Positions 35,627 to 46,829 of a stretch of DNA of 64,000 nt are shown one piece after another. A model generated the notes under the pieces. That model ran no database searches. It saw only the letters and a program-made list of their open reading frames with translations, and was not told the DNA's origin. Every line of letters begins with the position of its first letter. Position 1 is the stretch's first letter. Source of the DNA: Chlorops oryzae (Eukaryota > Arthropoda > Insecta > Diptera > Chloropidae); NCBI GenBank assembly GCA_020466095.1, contig CM035806.1, positions 160,582,379 through 160,646,378 on the forward strand, given 5' to 3'. Both the position numbers and the translations under genes were made by a program.

Positions 35627-35742
35627 AGTCGTCGTTCATATTATGCGACAAGACAAGCGAGCGACACGGTGGTTGTAGGCGAGAGACGTTCGGGGTACTC
35701 TACCCCGCTCGCTTGTCTTGTCGCATAATATGAACGACGACT
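35627..35742. repeat. perfect 37-bp inverted repeat (foldback)
   Basis: The arms 35627-35663 and 35706-35742 are exact reverse complements; the loop is 42 nt. The arms include AGTCGTCGTTCATATTATGC. A weaker extension outward (GTCGC on both sides) suggests the element is slightly longer. Confidence 0.85.
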
Positions 35743-36304
35743 AACGCGACTGAATGACATCAAAAGCAGTGATATGATATCAAAAGTTTGAATTCATAAT
35801 TCAGCTTTCAAAAAATTAGTTGTGAATTCATTTTTGTAATTAATTTTTTTTTTAAAGCTGCGGTTAACTCATATTGTTTTCAGCTTACAATTTGATTTGA
35901 TTTTAAAGTTCTAAATGAAAAACAAATTAAGTTAACTCGGAGCTTAAAAAATGAATTAAAAAAATTCATTTCCAACTCATTTTTTGAAAGCCGAACTACA
36001 ATTTCAAATTTTCAATTCACAATTCGATTCTTATAGAAACGAATTTACTAATTTGAAGTCATTTGCTGGGAATGAAAGCGATTTAATTCTTTTTCAGCTC
36101 AGTCAAATAATATATACAAAAATCTTGGTAAACTACCCTGTAGAAAGAGTAGGGTCAATTGTGCCCTAGCGTGTAGTTCTCGAGTATTGGAAAAATAACT
36201 AGTACGCGAGTAGAGACACGGACAGTAGAACCTAACTAGTGGCATATTCAACAATTCAATTTTGCCCACACATTTATCTAATATAAATATTTGCTGACCG
36301 TGAG

Positions 36305-36392
36305 TCATATAGGTCCGTGGCGTAGTGAAAGCGTATTCGCTTGGCAATATGAAGGCTCGAGTTCGATTCCTGTAGCAGGCGAAAAAATGTGG
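36305..36392 (+). repeat. tRNA-derived (SINE-like) module
   Basis: TGGCGTAGTGAAAGCG resembles an A box and GAGTTCGATTCCTGTAGC contains a B box. About 40 bases separate them, as in tRNA genes, but a full cloverleaf does not form, so this is not called a tRNA. It shares GCGTATTCGCT and AGCAGGCGA with the module at 53733. Confidence 0.6.
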
Positions 36393-36584
36393 AATAATGG
36401 CATGTTTCGAAAAACTCAAATAATTGGATTGAAAAACAAGTCTTCACCAATGCTGTCTCACAACTTTGCGCACAAATTCGCTCAACATTTCCTGCCCATT
36501 TGAACCCTTTCTTTTTTATATATTTGCTTTTTATTCCTCTTAGGATTCCAATTTTTACTAATAATTTTTTTAAAAAATCGGCGT

Positions 36585-36668
36585 TCGCTTGGCCCGGGAT
36601 TCGAACCTGGGTCCTTCGGATCGCGGGGTGCACGCGCTACGCTGTGAGCTACGACAGCACGGGCCGGT
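36585..36668 (-). repeat. tRNA-derived (SINE-like) module, reverse orientation
   Basis: Read on the - strand: TCGTAGCTCACAGCGTAGCG (A-box-like) and, about 35 bases later, CAGGTTCGAATCCCGGGCC (near-perfect B box). Its acceptor stem does not pair convincingly. Confidence 0.62.
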
Positions 36669-37025
36669 CCCTTATCTATCAACGTAGTATAGCAAATTTA
36701 CTGAATTGGCCCTGTTGCCTCTACTTCTGCACTAGTTCAAACGCAACTGTCGATTTTCGAATGGCGACTCAGAGTTAAACTCTACAGTTGAATACATTGG
36801 CGGAGAAATTATGAGCGAGTAGTACTGTTGATTTGGGGAGTAGTCAAAGAGTACTTCTGCACTAGATCAATTTCCTACAGGGTATAGTCAAAGCAGCAAA
36901 TGTTGTTCCGCCTCAAACCATAACTACTTATATGTAAATAAATCTGTTATTTAATGTAATGCTATTGACTAAGGGAAAAAGGCTGAGATCTATAGCTAAT
37001 AGCAAATAGATGATTTAATCGTCAA

Positions 37026-38138
37026 AGGGCCAATATTACCAAGTACAGTAAAATCTCGCAAAAGTTACCGCTCGAATGAGTTAAACGCTTGGTTAAGTTA
37101 ATCGTCCACGTAGCGCCCACGTAGCGTTCTAAAAAGTAAATTTTGGCGTTAACTTTTCTGAGCGTATTTTTTTTTTCTTTTCCTTTTTTTCCTTAAATCA
37201 ACCCTATTTCATGTGTATTACGTGGAATAGCGAAGAAAAACAAAAGAAGACAACGCAAATCATAACGATAGCACTTAAAAGTGACAAATTCGATCGAAGC
37301 GTGCAACCTTAGTGTGAAATAGGAGTTGTGCGCGAGTAGATTTTGTGTATGTAAAATAAATATAAATATGCTTTAAATCAAAAGATTTAAATAGAATAAG
37401 CATGTTATGTTTGCAAAAATATATTTTTATGCATGTAGTCCCTATTTCTTAAATTTTTTTCGATTTTGAAAAACATTTGGAAAAGTTAATAATTCGGAAA
37501 AGTTGATTACCCCTGGGACAAATCGATTAACTTTTCCTAGATTCTACTGTATATTTTAAAAACATTGAATAATAAAATCTGATTTTCATTTTCACCAATG
37601 AAATTTTAAAAATTTTTTTTTTTTAAATTTAAACTACCTCAGTAAATCGTTTAAGTTTTTTTTTTTTTTAATGCGGTAACAGCCCTGTTTTAGGCAGTAG
37701 AAAAGCATCTGATTACATTCATTCTAAAATTTTACGGAAAAAATGTGTTCCATTCGAAAGAAACAAAGTTTTAAATTTATGGATTCGGAATACAGCGATA
37801 TGAAATTTATGAAAAATCGCGCGCACGCGGCTCCATGCTCAAAAATAATATTTCAAGCAGTTGTGAGTTTGACTGACTACCCTGACAGTGGAGCGTGCTG
37901 CCACATTTTCCTATACTTAAAAAAGTTGCATTTTGAAAATGACATTAAAAATAAGTAAAAAAAAAAAATTTGACCTATTCACAAGGTCTGCTAAAATCCC
38001 TTCTAATGTTCTAAAGCTGTCAAACTCCATATATAAAAAGCATATTAGCACATTAGAAGGGATTTTAGCAGCCTTTGTTAATAGCCTAATTATTTTAATT
38101 AAAAATATTTTTTAAATGTGCTTGGTAATATTGGCCCT
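37026..38138. mobile_element. 1.1 kb element with AGGGCCAATATTACCAAG ends
   Basis: The two ends are an 18-bp inverted repeat, AGGGCCAATATTACCAAG. A pogo-like MITE (37046-37549) is inserted just inside the left end. Near the right end a hairpin pairs GCTAAAATCCCTTCTAATGT (37990) with ACATTAGAAGGGATTTTAGC (38051). No transposase. Confidence 0.68.
37046..37549. mobile_element. pogo-like MITE, TA target duplication
   Basis: Starts CAGTAAAATCTCGCAAAAGT and ends with the complement of CAGTAGAATCTAGGAAAAGT. TA at 37044-37045 and 37550-37551. AAAAGTTA words recur in the subterminal parts. Confidence 0.75.
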
Positions 38139-38270
38139 AAGCCGACCAAAAAACGACTGAAATGGCATCACTGATTCAAAAGTAGGTACAAAATATCGTG
38201 ATGGTTGATCAAGCAGAAGTTTCGAGAATTGCTAAAAATGCTTTTACTTAACCCTATTTCATATAATTTT

Positions 38271-38838
38271 TATACTCGACACACTCTTTGTCGAGGGTAT
38301 ATTGCGTTTGTGTGGCTGTGTGTAACACCCAGAACCAGTCGAGATAGACCATACAAAATATATATAGAAATGATCAGCGTCACCAGGAGATTCGATTTAG
38401 TCCGTCTGTCTGTCTGTCTGTATAGAGTTTTCTTATCGAAAGAGTAAAGCTATCTTGACAAAATTTGGTAAGTGTGCTCACTGGCACATGCGTAAGAACA
38501 AGTTCGAAAATGGACCAGATCGGACCAATTTTTAGGGTACCTCCAGTACTGGGGTCTGTCACAAAAATCCCAAAACTGCAAAAAAAAAAAATTGGAACTT
38601 TTCGAGCCAACTCAATGAATTGTAGGATTTGAGCTTGAATTTAAGCCTCCGATTAAATATCCTGAAATCGGAAGAGTAGGCGTAGCAAAAGGTCTTAATG
38701 GTCTTAAAAATATCCAAAATATCTTAAATGGTAGTGGTCTTTTAAATGGTTCTATTTAAACAAAAATTCAAAAATTCATTCATGTCTGTGCCGGGTTATT
38801 GTATGGCCAGGCTCGCCTGACTATACCAACCTTACTTG
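38271..38838 (+). mobile_element. DINE-1/Helentron-like element, copy 3 (short, diverged)
   Basis: TATACTCGACACACTCTTTG hairpin at the left, GTCC/GTCT microsatellite, single CTCCAGTACTGGGGTCTGTC block, and the CCTGACTATACCAACCTTAC end at the right. More diverged than the other copies. Confidence 0.68.
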
Positions 38839-39890
38839 TTCTCTTTGAATTTGTTTAATTGGATATTCCATAATGTAGGTGCTTTGCACTTGAGCCGATT
38901 TTGCGCTAAAAGCTTTTAGTTATTCAATCTATATTCAAATTTCGCCGTTAGGGCGCATCTCGATTGCATTTGAGAAACTCTCCAGTCTCTCGGTCGGCCA
39001 CCTGTTCGCTTTGTTGGCCTTTCTAAAATGTTGATTCTATAATTTATCCGCAACTGTTGCCGCAGGCCCATTTTGTTTTAAATTTTGTTTTTTTTCAATT
39101 TTTTATCTGTTTGCATTTCAATATTCTTTGCTCGATAAAGTCATATTTACAAAAGACAAGCTTATTAACTTAACAAGACGATCGAATCGGATCGAAGCGA
39201 ATCGAATCGAATCGCATTCAATTAACAGAATCCATTTCGGAAAGCACTGGAGCATCCGTACTTTTCATTTATTCCCACTTAAAATGCCTCGTCATTTGTG
39301 ATTTTTTGTTTTCGTTTGTTTGTTTGTTTTTTCATGTTTGTATTTGGTAATACGCAAATTTCTAAATTTTTCTACGCACGTCTCTCAAATAAACAATCGG
39401 ACCTAGAGCTCAATTATCCAAACTGTACACAAACGGGCAGTTGAACGGTTGGACAGACGGACGGAAATCGCGAAATCGATTCGCCTGCTGATGCTCAATA
39501 TTCGAATTTATATGTTCTATGATCTATCATGGAGTTGTTCTGGTCGTTTACCCACCGACGCTCGATATATAATTACACTAGTGCTTACAAATAATTATTT
39601 TTGACTTTCTCGACAGATTTCAGTGCACTTTCTCCATGGACTTTGGCCTTCTGAGCACGAAAACCATTTTTGAAGAAATCTTTATTGAAGCGTTTTTTAA
39701 AATATTTTTTATTAGTTTATTACAATTTGGCTATTTGTCCATAGATTTTGGAAACGAATATCTCATTTAGTTGGGTAGGCAATCAGCTTTAAATGAAAAC
39801 TTCAGAAAAACATTCAGCCCGATTCGAAATATTCCCGGCGTGGCGTATTCAGCCCGGAAAGGAATATAAAGGCAGCAAGATTTTCGAACA
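38839..39890. other. intergenic, relatively unique
   Basis: Contains GAATCGAATCGA microsatellite at 39180-39210 and a less AT-biased stretch at 38930-39070. No supported gene. Confidence 0.4.
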
Positions 39891-39898
39891 TTTTTAAG

Positions 39899-40262
39899 CA
39901 GGGACGTGAACCGGGTGTAAAACTTGCCCGGTTGGGTTCGGCGGTGAACTTTTGGATTGGTTCGTCAAACCGGGTTTTTTATTGCTTTGAACCGGGGTTT
40001 CAGTTCGGTTCATCGGTTCGGGAATTTTTCAAACTGAAAAAATTTGTTAACACGTTTTCCCACTTCTAACGCAAAATTTTTTACCATTTAGGGTTAAAAT
40101 TTGCACAGTAAAAAGTGAACCTGAACCTTTACAAAAAGGGGTTCGGTTTTCGGTTCGGTTCAAACATTTGTGAAAAACTTCGGTTCGGTTCACCAGCAGA
40201 TAAAAGCGGTTTTCGTTTTCCGGATCGAGACCGGTGTGGTTCGAAATCGGTTCACGTCCCTG
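39899..40262. mobile_element. hAT-type MITE, target duplication TTTTTAAG
   Basis: CAGGGACGTGAACCGGG at the left, complement (CGGTTCACGTCCCTG) at the right, with TTTTTAAG at 39891-39898 and 40263-40270. CGGTTCGGTTC words repeat internally. A related right-hand end occurs at about 54377-54474. Confidence 0.9.
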
Positions 40263-40439
40263 TTTTTAAGCAGAGGTCATTTCGTTCTTTTCTTTATTGA
40301 TGCTTAGAAAACGTCCTTTTTCCGTGGAGAAATTTTTCTAGGGAAAAAATCCTTTCATCATATTCATTTTGGAATAGGGCTGATTATTTTGATTGCGATC
40401 GATTTTTTAGATGCCGACGACGCAAAAAAAAAAAAAAAA

Positions 40440-41005
40440 ACAAGTAAGGGTGTTATAGTCAGGCGAGCCTGACAATAGAATACCCGACATAGACACACAT
40501 GTTTAAATAGTTTTTCATATCAAGAGTTATTTAAGGCCATACCGAGGGGCCCCATATACCGACTTTTGTTAAATTCAGTTATGAAAACTGCCCCTTTGCC
40601 ACGCCCACTTTTCAAATTTTTGTTGAACTATAATCGGAGGCTTAAATATACGCTCAAATTCTAAGTTTCATTCAAATATTTCGAAAAAGTCCGATTTTGA
40701 GGCAGTTTTGGAATTTTTGTGGCAGACCCTAGTACTGGAGGTACCCTTAAAAATTGTCCGATCGGGTCCATTCTCGAACTTGTTCTTACTCATGTCGCCG
40801 TGAGTCCGCATACTAAAATTTGTCAAGATCGCTCAACTCCTTCGATAAGATAACTGTATACAGACAGACGGACAGACAGACAGACGGACATGTCTAAATT
40901 GAATCTCTTGCTGACGCTGATCATTTCTATACATATTTTGTATAGTCTATCTCGACTGGTTCTGGGTGTTACACACAACCACACAAACGCAATATACCCT
41001 CGACC
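40440..41005 (-). mobile_element. DINE-1/Helentron-like element, copy 4 (end truncated)
   Basis: CAAGTAAGGGTGTTATAGTC start, single TAGTACTGGAGGTACC block, CAGACGGACAGACAGACAGA microsatellite. The far hairpin is missing after AATATACCCTCGACC, so this copy lost the last 20 or so bases. It is preceded by an A run. Confidence 0.7.
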
Positions 41006-41300
41006 ATATAGAAAATGTATTTTTAGAAAATTTCTTTCATGCCACAAAGTGGCAAATAAACTCCAAAAATCTAGGCGCAAAAAATTTCCAATTTTTCAGA
41101 ATTGGGAAGCCCACACCGCCGAAATTAAAAGCTCAATTTTCTTGAAAAAAGTGTCATTTTATAGATAGTGATATTGCCTTTGATATGATATCCACCATAA
41201 AAGGATACCAAAGTGGTAATGTATATAAGTATTTGTATTTTTGCGTAAAAGTACGACAACTGAAGATTTTACGCAAAATTTATAGAAGCTCCAAAACTAT

Positions 41301-41556
41301 AGGTAGGTAGGTAGGTAGGTTGAAGTGGCTGCCACTTAGGCCTTTAATCGGCCCATTGTGATACCAAGGAGGTTTTCTTGTGTTTGTGTATCTTGTCTTT
41401 TTATGTAGTGTGCCCCTAACATGCGATTTTTGAAAAACCAGTGCTAGGCTTGGAATATTACACTCCGTTTCGCCTGTGCCGGGAATCGAACTTCGGACCC
41501 TGGGATCAAGAGCATAGCACGCATCCCCTACGCTATCCCAGAGCCACCACCAATAC
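41301..41556 (-). repeat. tRNA-derived SINE with ACCT tail
   Basis: Read on the - strand: TGGCTCTGGGATAGCGTAGG (A-box-like) at the head, GAAGTTCGATTCCCGGCAC (B box), about 150 bp of body, and an (ACCT)n simple tail at 41301-41320. Head, body and simple-repeat tail is a SINE layout. Confidence 0.6.
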
Positions 41557-41579
41557 GTAACTAATCGAAAATTCGAAAG

Positions 41580-44452
41580 GAAATCGCGGCACCAAAACCA
41601 CTGTTGACCAGTGTTATCTGTGTATTTTTTAAGGTGGACCCCACAGAATCTTCCTGACCGATCTTAAAATTATGTAAGAAGCAGTCTTCGGGGAATTATT
41701 TCTCGTCAATTTGAGAGATGATTTTATATTTTTTTTTTATTTTTTCCAAAACCAATGTTAAACGCTTACATAAAAACTTTTGAAATAATTTTTTTTCGTT
41801 TTTAGAAGACGAAAAATCCATAAGAAATATATCTTGAGCTCTGCTGAAAAAAATTACTGTCAACAAGTGACAACTGACGTGCTCAAAACTCCTCCCAAAT
41901 TAATGTTCTGAGTATGCTGTACTTAGTGTAAAAAAAATTGCATTATTTCCACTCAGGCCTGTAGAGATGTGTTAGTATTTTTAGGCCGATAGCATATAAA
42001 TACATATCTCTCTCTCTCTGAAGTTCCTCTTACAGAAATTTTGTAGCAAAAAAAAAGCCCAAAAAAAAAAAACTTGGTTTTCATCAATCCGCTTTGAAGG
42101 AGTTTTCCAACATCTATTCAATTATTTTTTTCAAATCCTTTAGTGCCCATCATCACCCGAAATGTACCCATGACATTTCATCGATTCGCAAACCACAACA
42201 ACAAGCATTAAAGAAATATTTAACCTGCAGATGAGTCAGTGGGTAATTTTTAATTATTTTTTTTTTTTTTAACTTCAATTATTCTTTTTAAAAAAGAGAA
42301 AAGAAAAAAAAAAGAAATCGTAATTAACGTTATAATGCAATAAAATCCAATTTGTGTTGTTATTAAAACTTGCACAAGGCCTCTTTAATGTTATATGAAC
42401 GAATGCGCATGCGCATGCTTTGCGAACTGAAGAGAAGAACACCGTTTTTTCATATTAGGGGTCAATGAACCGCCATAAATTTAACACTCCCTCCGCTTTA
42501 TATACATATATGTATATATATATATACATAAATATATGTAATTAAATATATAGATAATTATTTAAACATTTCTACAGGTTACAAAACAAAATTTGCCCAG
42601 CTGGCGGAATAATTTGAAATCCTCTTCGCTTATCGCATGCAGCTTCACGGGGGAGTTCAATAACGGCCCCAAATGCATTTCACAAATATACAATACTCAT
42701 ATTTATACATATATGTATCTGTACACATATGTGTGCGTGTATAATTATGTGTGGTGGGGTTGACGGTTGGGTGTTCCTCATGAAAAACGTAATCGAACGA
42801 ATGTAATAATATCGTCGCATCCAGATAATAAAGGTAATTTCAATTATCCGGTTCATAACTCGGCTTATTCATGTTCCGAAAAAGTTCGTCTTAAGCCTCT
42901 TAAAGTCGTCATAATCTTTAATAAAACATAACTTAAATCAATTATAACACACGAGCTCAGACACTTTTCGGCATACCGGCTTCAATTCAAGTGAATACTT
43001 GTGCAGTACACTGAAGTCCCTCATGAATGAACGCAGCAGACCCAGGTTTTTGTTTCGTTTTTATTTTTTAATTTTTTTTATTTTTTTTTTTTTTATAAGC
43101 AATGAACCTTTCATGATCATTGGAGTGTCCAATTCATATCATTCCGTTCAATAGAGGAGTTCGCATTGAATATTTCGATTTGAATTAAGAATATTTTATG
43201 AAATTGCATGTAAATTTCGGACAAATCTCCGATAAAAGCGATTAATGCGATTTAAAAAGCCCAGACACACACACACACACACATGGGGTCGCGTTTATCT
43301 AAAATTCACGCGTTTCAAATCTTAATAGGTTTTACCGCCTGGGCAATTTACAGAACTCGGCTATGGCCCTGAAATACAAGAATTATTTTTAATTAGCATC
43401 TTACGATATGTGATATGCCAATTTTTTTTATTGTTTATTCTTTTTTATATATTTATATATATTATTTTTTTTTTCTTCTCTTTGTCTCCGTACACGTATG
43501 TACGTACACGTTCGCTGGCGAATGTACCTTAAGCTGCAACGGCTGAAATATATTTTAAATAAAATTCGTTAAAATAATTGTAATGCTTAGTGCAAAAATA
43601 ATTATTCATCAACATTGTCTTTGGCGTGGTGCAGCAGCACTTAATTAATTAAGACGCCTTGCACTCTAAAAACTCTCATGCTCACGTGCTATGTAGGTAC
43701 GTGTATATAATCTATAGATATACGTATGCAGTGTGTGCAAAAAAAAAAAAAAAAAACCCCACTTTACACCGAAATTCTAAAGCACAAGCACACTCCGATA
43801 TCAAAAACTATCTCAATTAAACCTTGATTTAAGGCTAAAGCTTGCCATTAGTCGTTGACCTTAAACAACATATTCGAAAGAACGAACAAATTAACGACAA
43901 AAAAAAAAAAAAAAAAAATTGGCATATATGAAAAAAACATTTTCGGCTTTGAACATTTTTTTTATATGCCCAAAAATCGTCGTAATTCGCTACATAACGA
44001 TTTCTTGACCGAATTGGGTTTATGCTTTTTTTTTTTTTTTTGTTTTTATTAATGATGGCAGTGAAAAATTTTCGCAAGGCTGACCACAATTTTCTATACA
44101 TTTTTTTTTTTTTTTACTTTGTATTTTCTTTTGACTTAATTGGCAATTGGAGAGAGAGTCTTCTTGGCCGATCATCTTTTACGAGCTTAGAATAATCACT
44201 GAATTAAGCAAATTAAGCACTGATCGTCCAGTGTCAGCTTTTATCTTCATTTTTACCTTTGGTTTTCTACAGAAGGATTCTCACGATAAATCCTTTTTGT
44301 TTTTATTTATTTATTTTTTTTTTATTTTTTTGTCCCTAACCATCAAGACCCTCATGCAAAGTGTTTTAGAACTCATAAAAAATTTTATTTATTTTTTAAA
44401 AACGTACGCAGTATGTGACAAAAATCATTGGGGGTCGCTCGTAAAGGTCCGG
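41580..44452. other. intergenic, mainly simple repeats
   Basis: Nearly 2.9 kb without a recognised gene or element boundary. It contains (TA)n-type palindromic words at 42500-42550, an (AC)n run at 43268-43282, and A or T runs at 43740, 43900, 44020 and 44100. The long frames at 43835-44530 are made of these runs. Confidence 0.45.
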
Positions 44453-44596
44453 CTTAGACTAGGGATTGGCAAAATGGGAAAATACCTCGATATATATCGT
44501 AACGATTTATTTAAAAAGCATCGAAATTGATGACGATACTATCGGGGGAGAAATATCGAGTTTTCGATATATCGACATTATAAATACCAATTAAAA

Positions 44597-45466
44597 ACAA
44601 GTAAGGGTGTTATAGTCAGGCGAGCCTGACAATAGAATACCCGACACAGACACATAATTTTTAATATCAAGAGGTGTTTAAGGGCATAAGGAGCCCCATA
44701 TACCGACTTTTGTTAAATTTCTAAATGAAAACCGCCCTTTTGCCACGCCCACTTTTCAAATTTTTTTGGAATTCTAATCGGACCCTTATATATACGCTTA
44801 AATTCTAAGTTTCATTGAAATATTTCAATAAAGTCTGATTTTGAGGCATTTTTGGGATTTTTGTGACAGACCCTAGTACTAGAGGTACCCTTAATAATGG
44901 TCCGATCGAAAAATTTTTTGGGAAGGACGTTACTGGCTATCAAGGAAGTATACGTGCCAATTTTTGCTCAAGTCCCATTGGTATTTCGGGAGTAGGAAAC
45001 AATTTTTGAAAAACGCCCTTATGCCACGCCCACTTTTCCAATTTTTTGAAATCGTATTACTTGCCTTCAAACATGTTCAAATATTCATCAAAATATCATG
45101 AAAAACTTCGATTTTATAGCAGTTTTTATGATTTTTGTAACAGACCCTAGTACTGGAGGTACCCCTAAAAATGGTCCGATCGGGTCCATTCTCGAACTTG
45201 TTCTTACTTATGCCCCCGTGAGCACGCATACCAAATTTTGTCAAGATAGATCAACTCCTTCGATAAGATAACTGTATACAAACAGACAGACAGACAGACA
45301 GACAGACGGACAGACAGACAGACGGACGGACATGTCTAAATCGAATCTCCTGGTGACGCTGATCATTTCTATATACATTTTGTATGGTCTATCTCGACTG
45401 GTTCTGGGTGTTACACACAACCCAACAAACGCAATATACCCTCGACACAGAGTGTGTCGGGTATAA
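44597..45466 (-). mobile_element. DINE-1/Helentron-like element, long form, copy 5
   Basis: ACAAGTAAGGGTGTTATAGT start and CGACACAGAGTGTGTCGG hairpin end, with two AGACCCTAGTACT blocks (about 44868 and 45144). It shares this duplication with the copy at 3940-4816. Confidence 0.72.
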
Positions 45467-45490
45467 TGACTATTGTACTAGAATACAGTA

Positions 45491-45666
45491 CAGTGTAACT
45501 TTTGCTTGAGAAGAACCCTAAGCGGACACTACTCTAAACGGACAGATTTCAGGAATTTTCTAGTGCTCCTGCTTCTCAAATACTCTCCTCTTAAGCGAAC
45601 ACCTCTGTTAAGCGGACATATATTTCGGTCCTGTAGAAAGCTGCCTGCTTAAGACAGAGTACACTG
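45491..45666. mobile_element. pogo-like MITE, TA target duplication
   Basis: CAGTGTAACTTTTGC at the left, complement of CAGTGTACTCTGTC at the right, TA on both sides. AAGCGGACA repeats inside. A half copy in the other orientation lies at 55340-55410. Confidence 0.75.
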
Positions 45667-45985
45667 TACATCTTTTTGACAAAATTGGAGTGTACAAAAA
45701 GACGTTTTCGAGTTCTCAGATGGAATGATAAGATATGACACGATAAGATAAGACATGAACGATTAAAATACCGCTTTATATCCAAGAGAAATACGTGTGA
45801 AGCAGCACATGTTTACAACGAAAGACATATAAAAAATATCGATTTCGATGTCGGGAAAAGTATATCGATGTACGATATATCGCCGAGCAAAAAAAAAAAA
45901 AAATCGGTATAAATTTTCGATATATCGTTTTAAAAATATCGATGTTTTGATATACCGATGTTTTTTGCCCATCCCAGCTTAGACT

Positions 45986-46821
45986 AGGCAATTTCGATTG
46001 ACGCTTGTTGGCAAAGAGGCGATGGGGAGTGTACTCGGTTCCACTCCCCGTCGTCTACTTGTCGACATGTGTGGGAAACTCTTCAATCAGACTTGCTTGG
46101 TCTAAGCCGGACCAAAGGGATATCTCCAGTTCTGTCAGAATTGAAACAGAAATGAAAAACTTCACATAAAAAAATAAAAAAAAATAAAACTTCAGAAAAT
46201 TTCAGATTCATTTCTGAAGCGTTTTTATCAGATTTTTTTCATTGATAACAGAACTGGAGATATCCCATTAAAGGGCTCAACGCTGTTAAAGCAAATCGAA
46301 AGGAAGTAACGAGCTCAATCTTTTGAAAAAAGTAAATCAGAGTTGAAATTTCGATGACATGTCGACAGATATATAGAAAATGTATGATTTAAATGCAACC
46401 CTGTGAGTCCGATTACTTGTAATACAACGTATATGTTCAAGTAGCGAAAGAAAGCCAAAGTACTTCTTTGTTTTTTCTACATGTTTTTGGAATAGGAAAT
46501 TCACTTGCTGCTTTAGAGCGTAGATCCCTTAAATGTGAAAAGATTGAAAGAGCTTGAAAGTTTAAAATTTTTTCATACAAAACCTTGTTCATTATTTTCT
46601 AAGCCTTCTTGATCTGCGAGTTGATCGAGAGGTTTTCGAGGCAAATACACATTGAAGGGAAGACCCCTATTATTAGTATGACATATTGAGCCTTAACCGC
46701 GAAAATGACGAAAAACGACAAAAAGCAACTTTTACAGGACAGAGTTTTTTCTGATCTTGTTTCCATTGAATGGCATACAAAGAATATCTAAAGCCTATCC
46801 TGCATTATATCCGTAACTATT
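45986..46821. other. intergenic with one short MITE
   Basis: Contains an inverted-repeat pair at 46120-46265 (GATATCTCCAGTTCTGT at the left and ACAGAACTGGAGATATC at the right), a likely MITE of about 150 bp. Otherwise no gene. Confidence 0.5.
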
Positions 46822-46829
46822 GAGCTAAT

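Larger units (their letters stand above)
36134..36884. mobile_element. 750-bp element with CCTGTAGAAA ends carrying tRNA-like modules
   Basis: Ends ACCCTGTAGAAA and TTTCCTACAGGGT are inverted. The outer parts are shared with 48970-49345 (AGTTCTCGAGTAT, GACTAGTGGCAT, TGTCGATTTTCGAA, AAATTATGAGCGAGTAGT). Inside, one tRNA-like module points right and another points left (listed separately). Confidence 0.6.
44461..45977. mobile_element. hAT-type element hosting two nested insertions, target duplication CTTAGACT
   Basis: Left end AGGGATTGGCAAAA, right end TTTTTTGCCCATCCCAG, with CTTAGACT at 44453-44460 and 45978-45985. ATATCGAT/CGATATATCG words line both subterminal regions. A DINE-1-like element (44597-45466) and a pogo-like MITE (45491-45666) sit inside, so the original element was only about 470 bp. 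Confidence 0.78.

Noticed and set aside
36585..36668. Possible tRNA gene on the - strand
   Set aside because: A and B boxes are present but the acceptor and anticodon stems do not pair; it sits inside a repetitive element, so it is called tRNA-derived only.
43835..44530. Several open frames of 65-127 codons
   Set aside because: All run through A or T homopolymers and share no recognisable motif.
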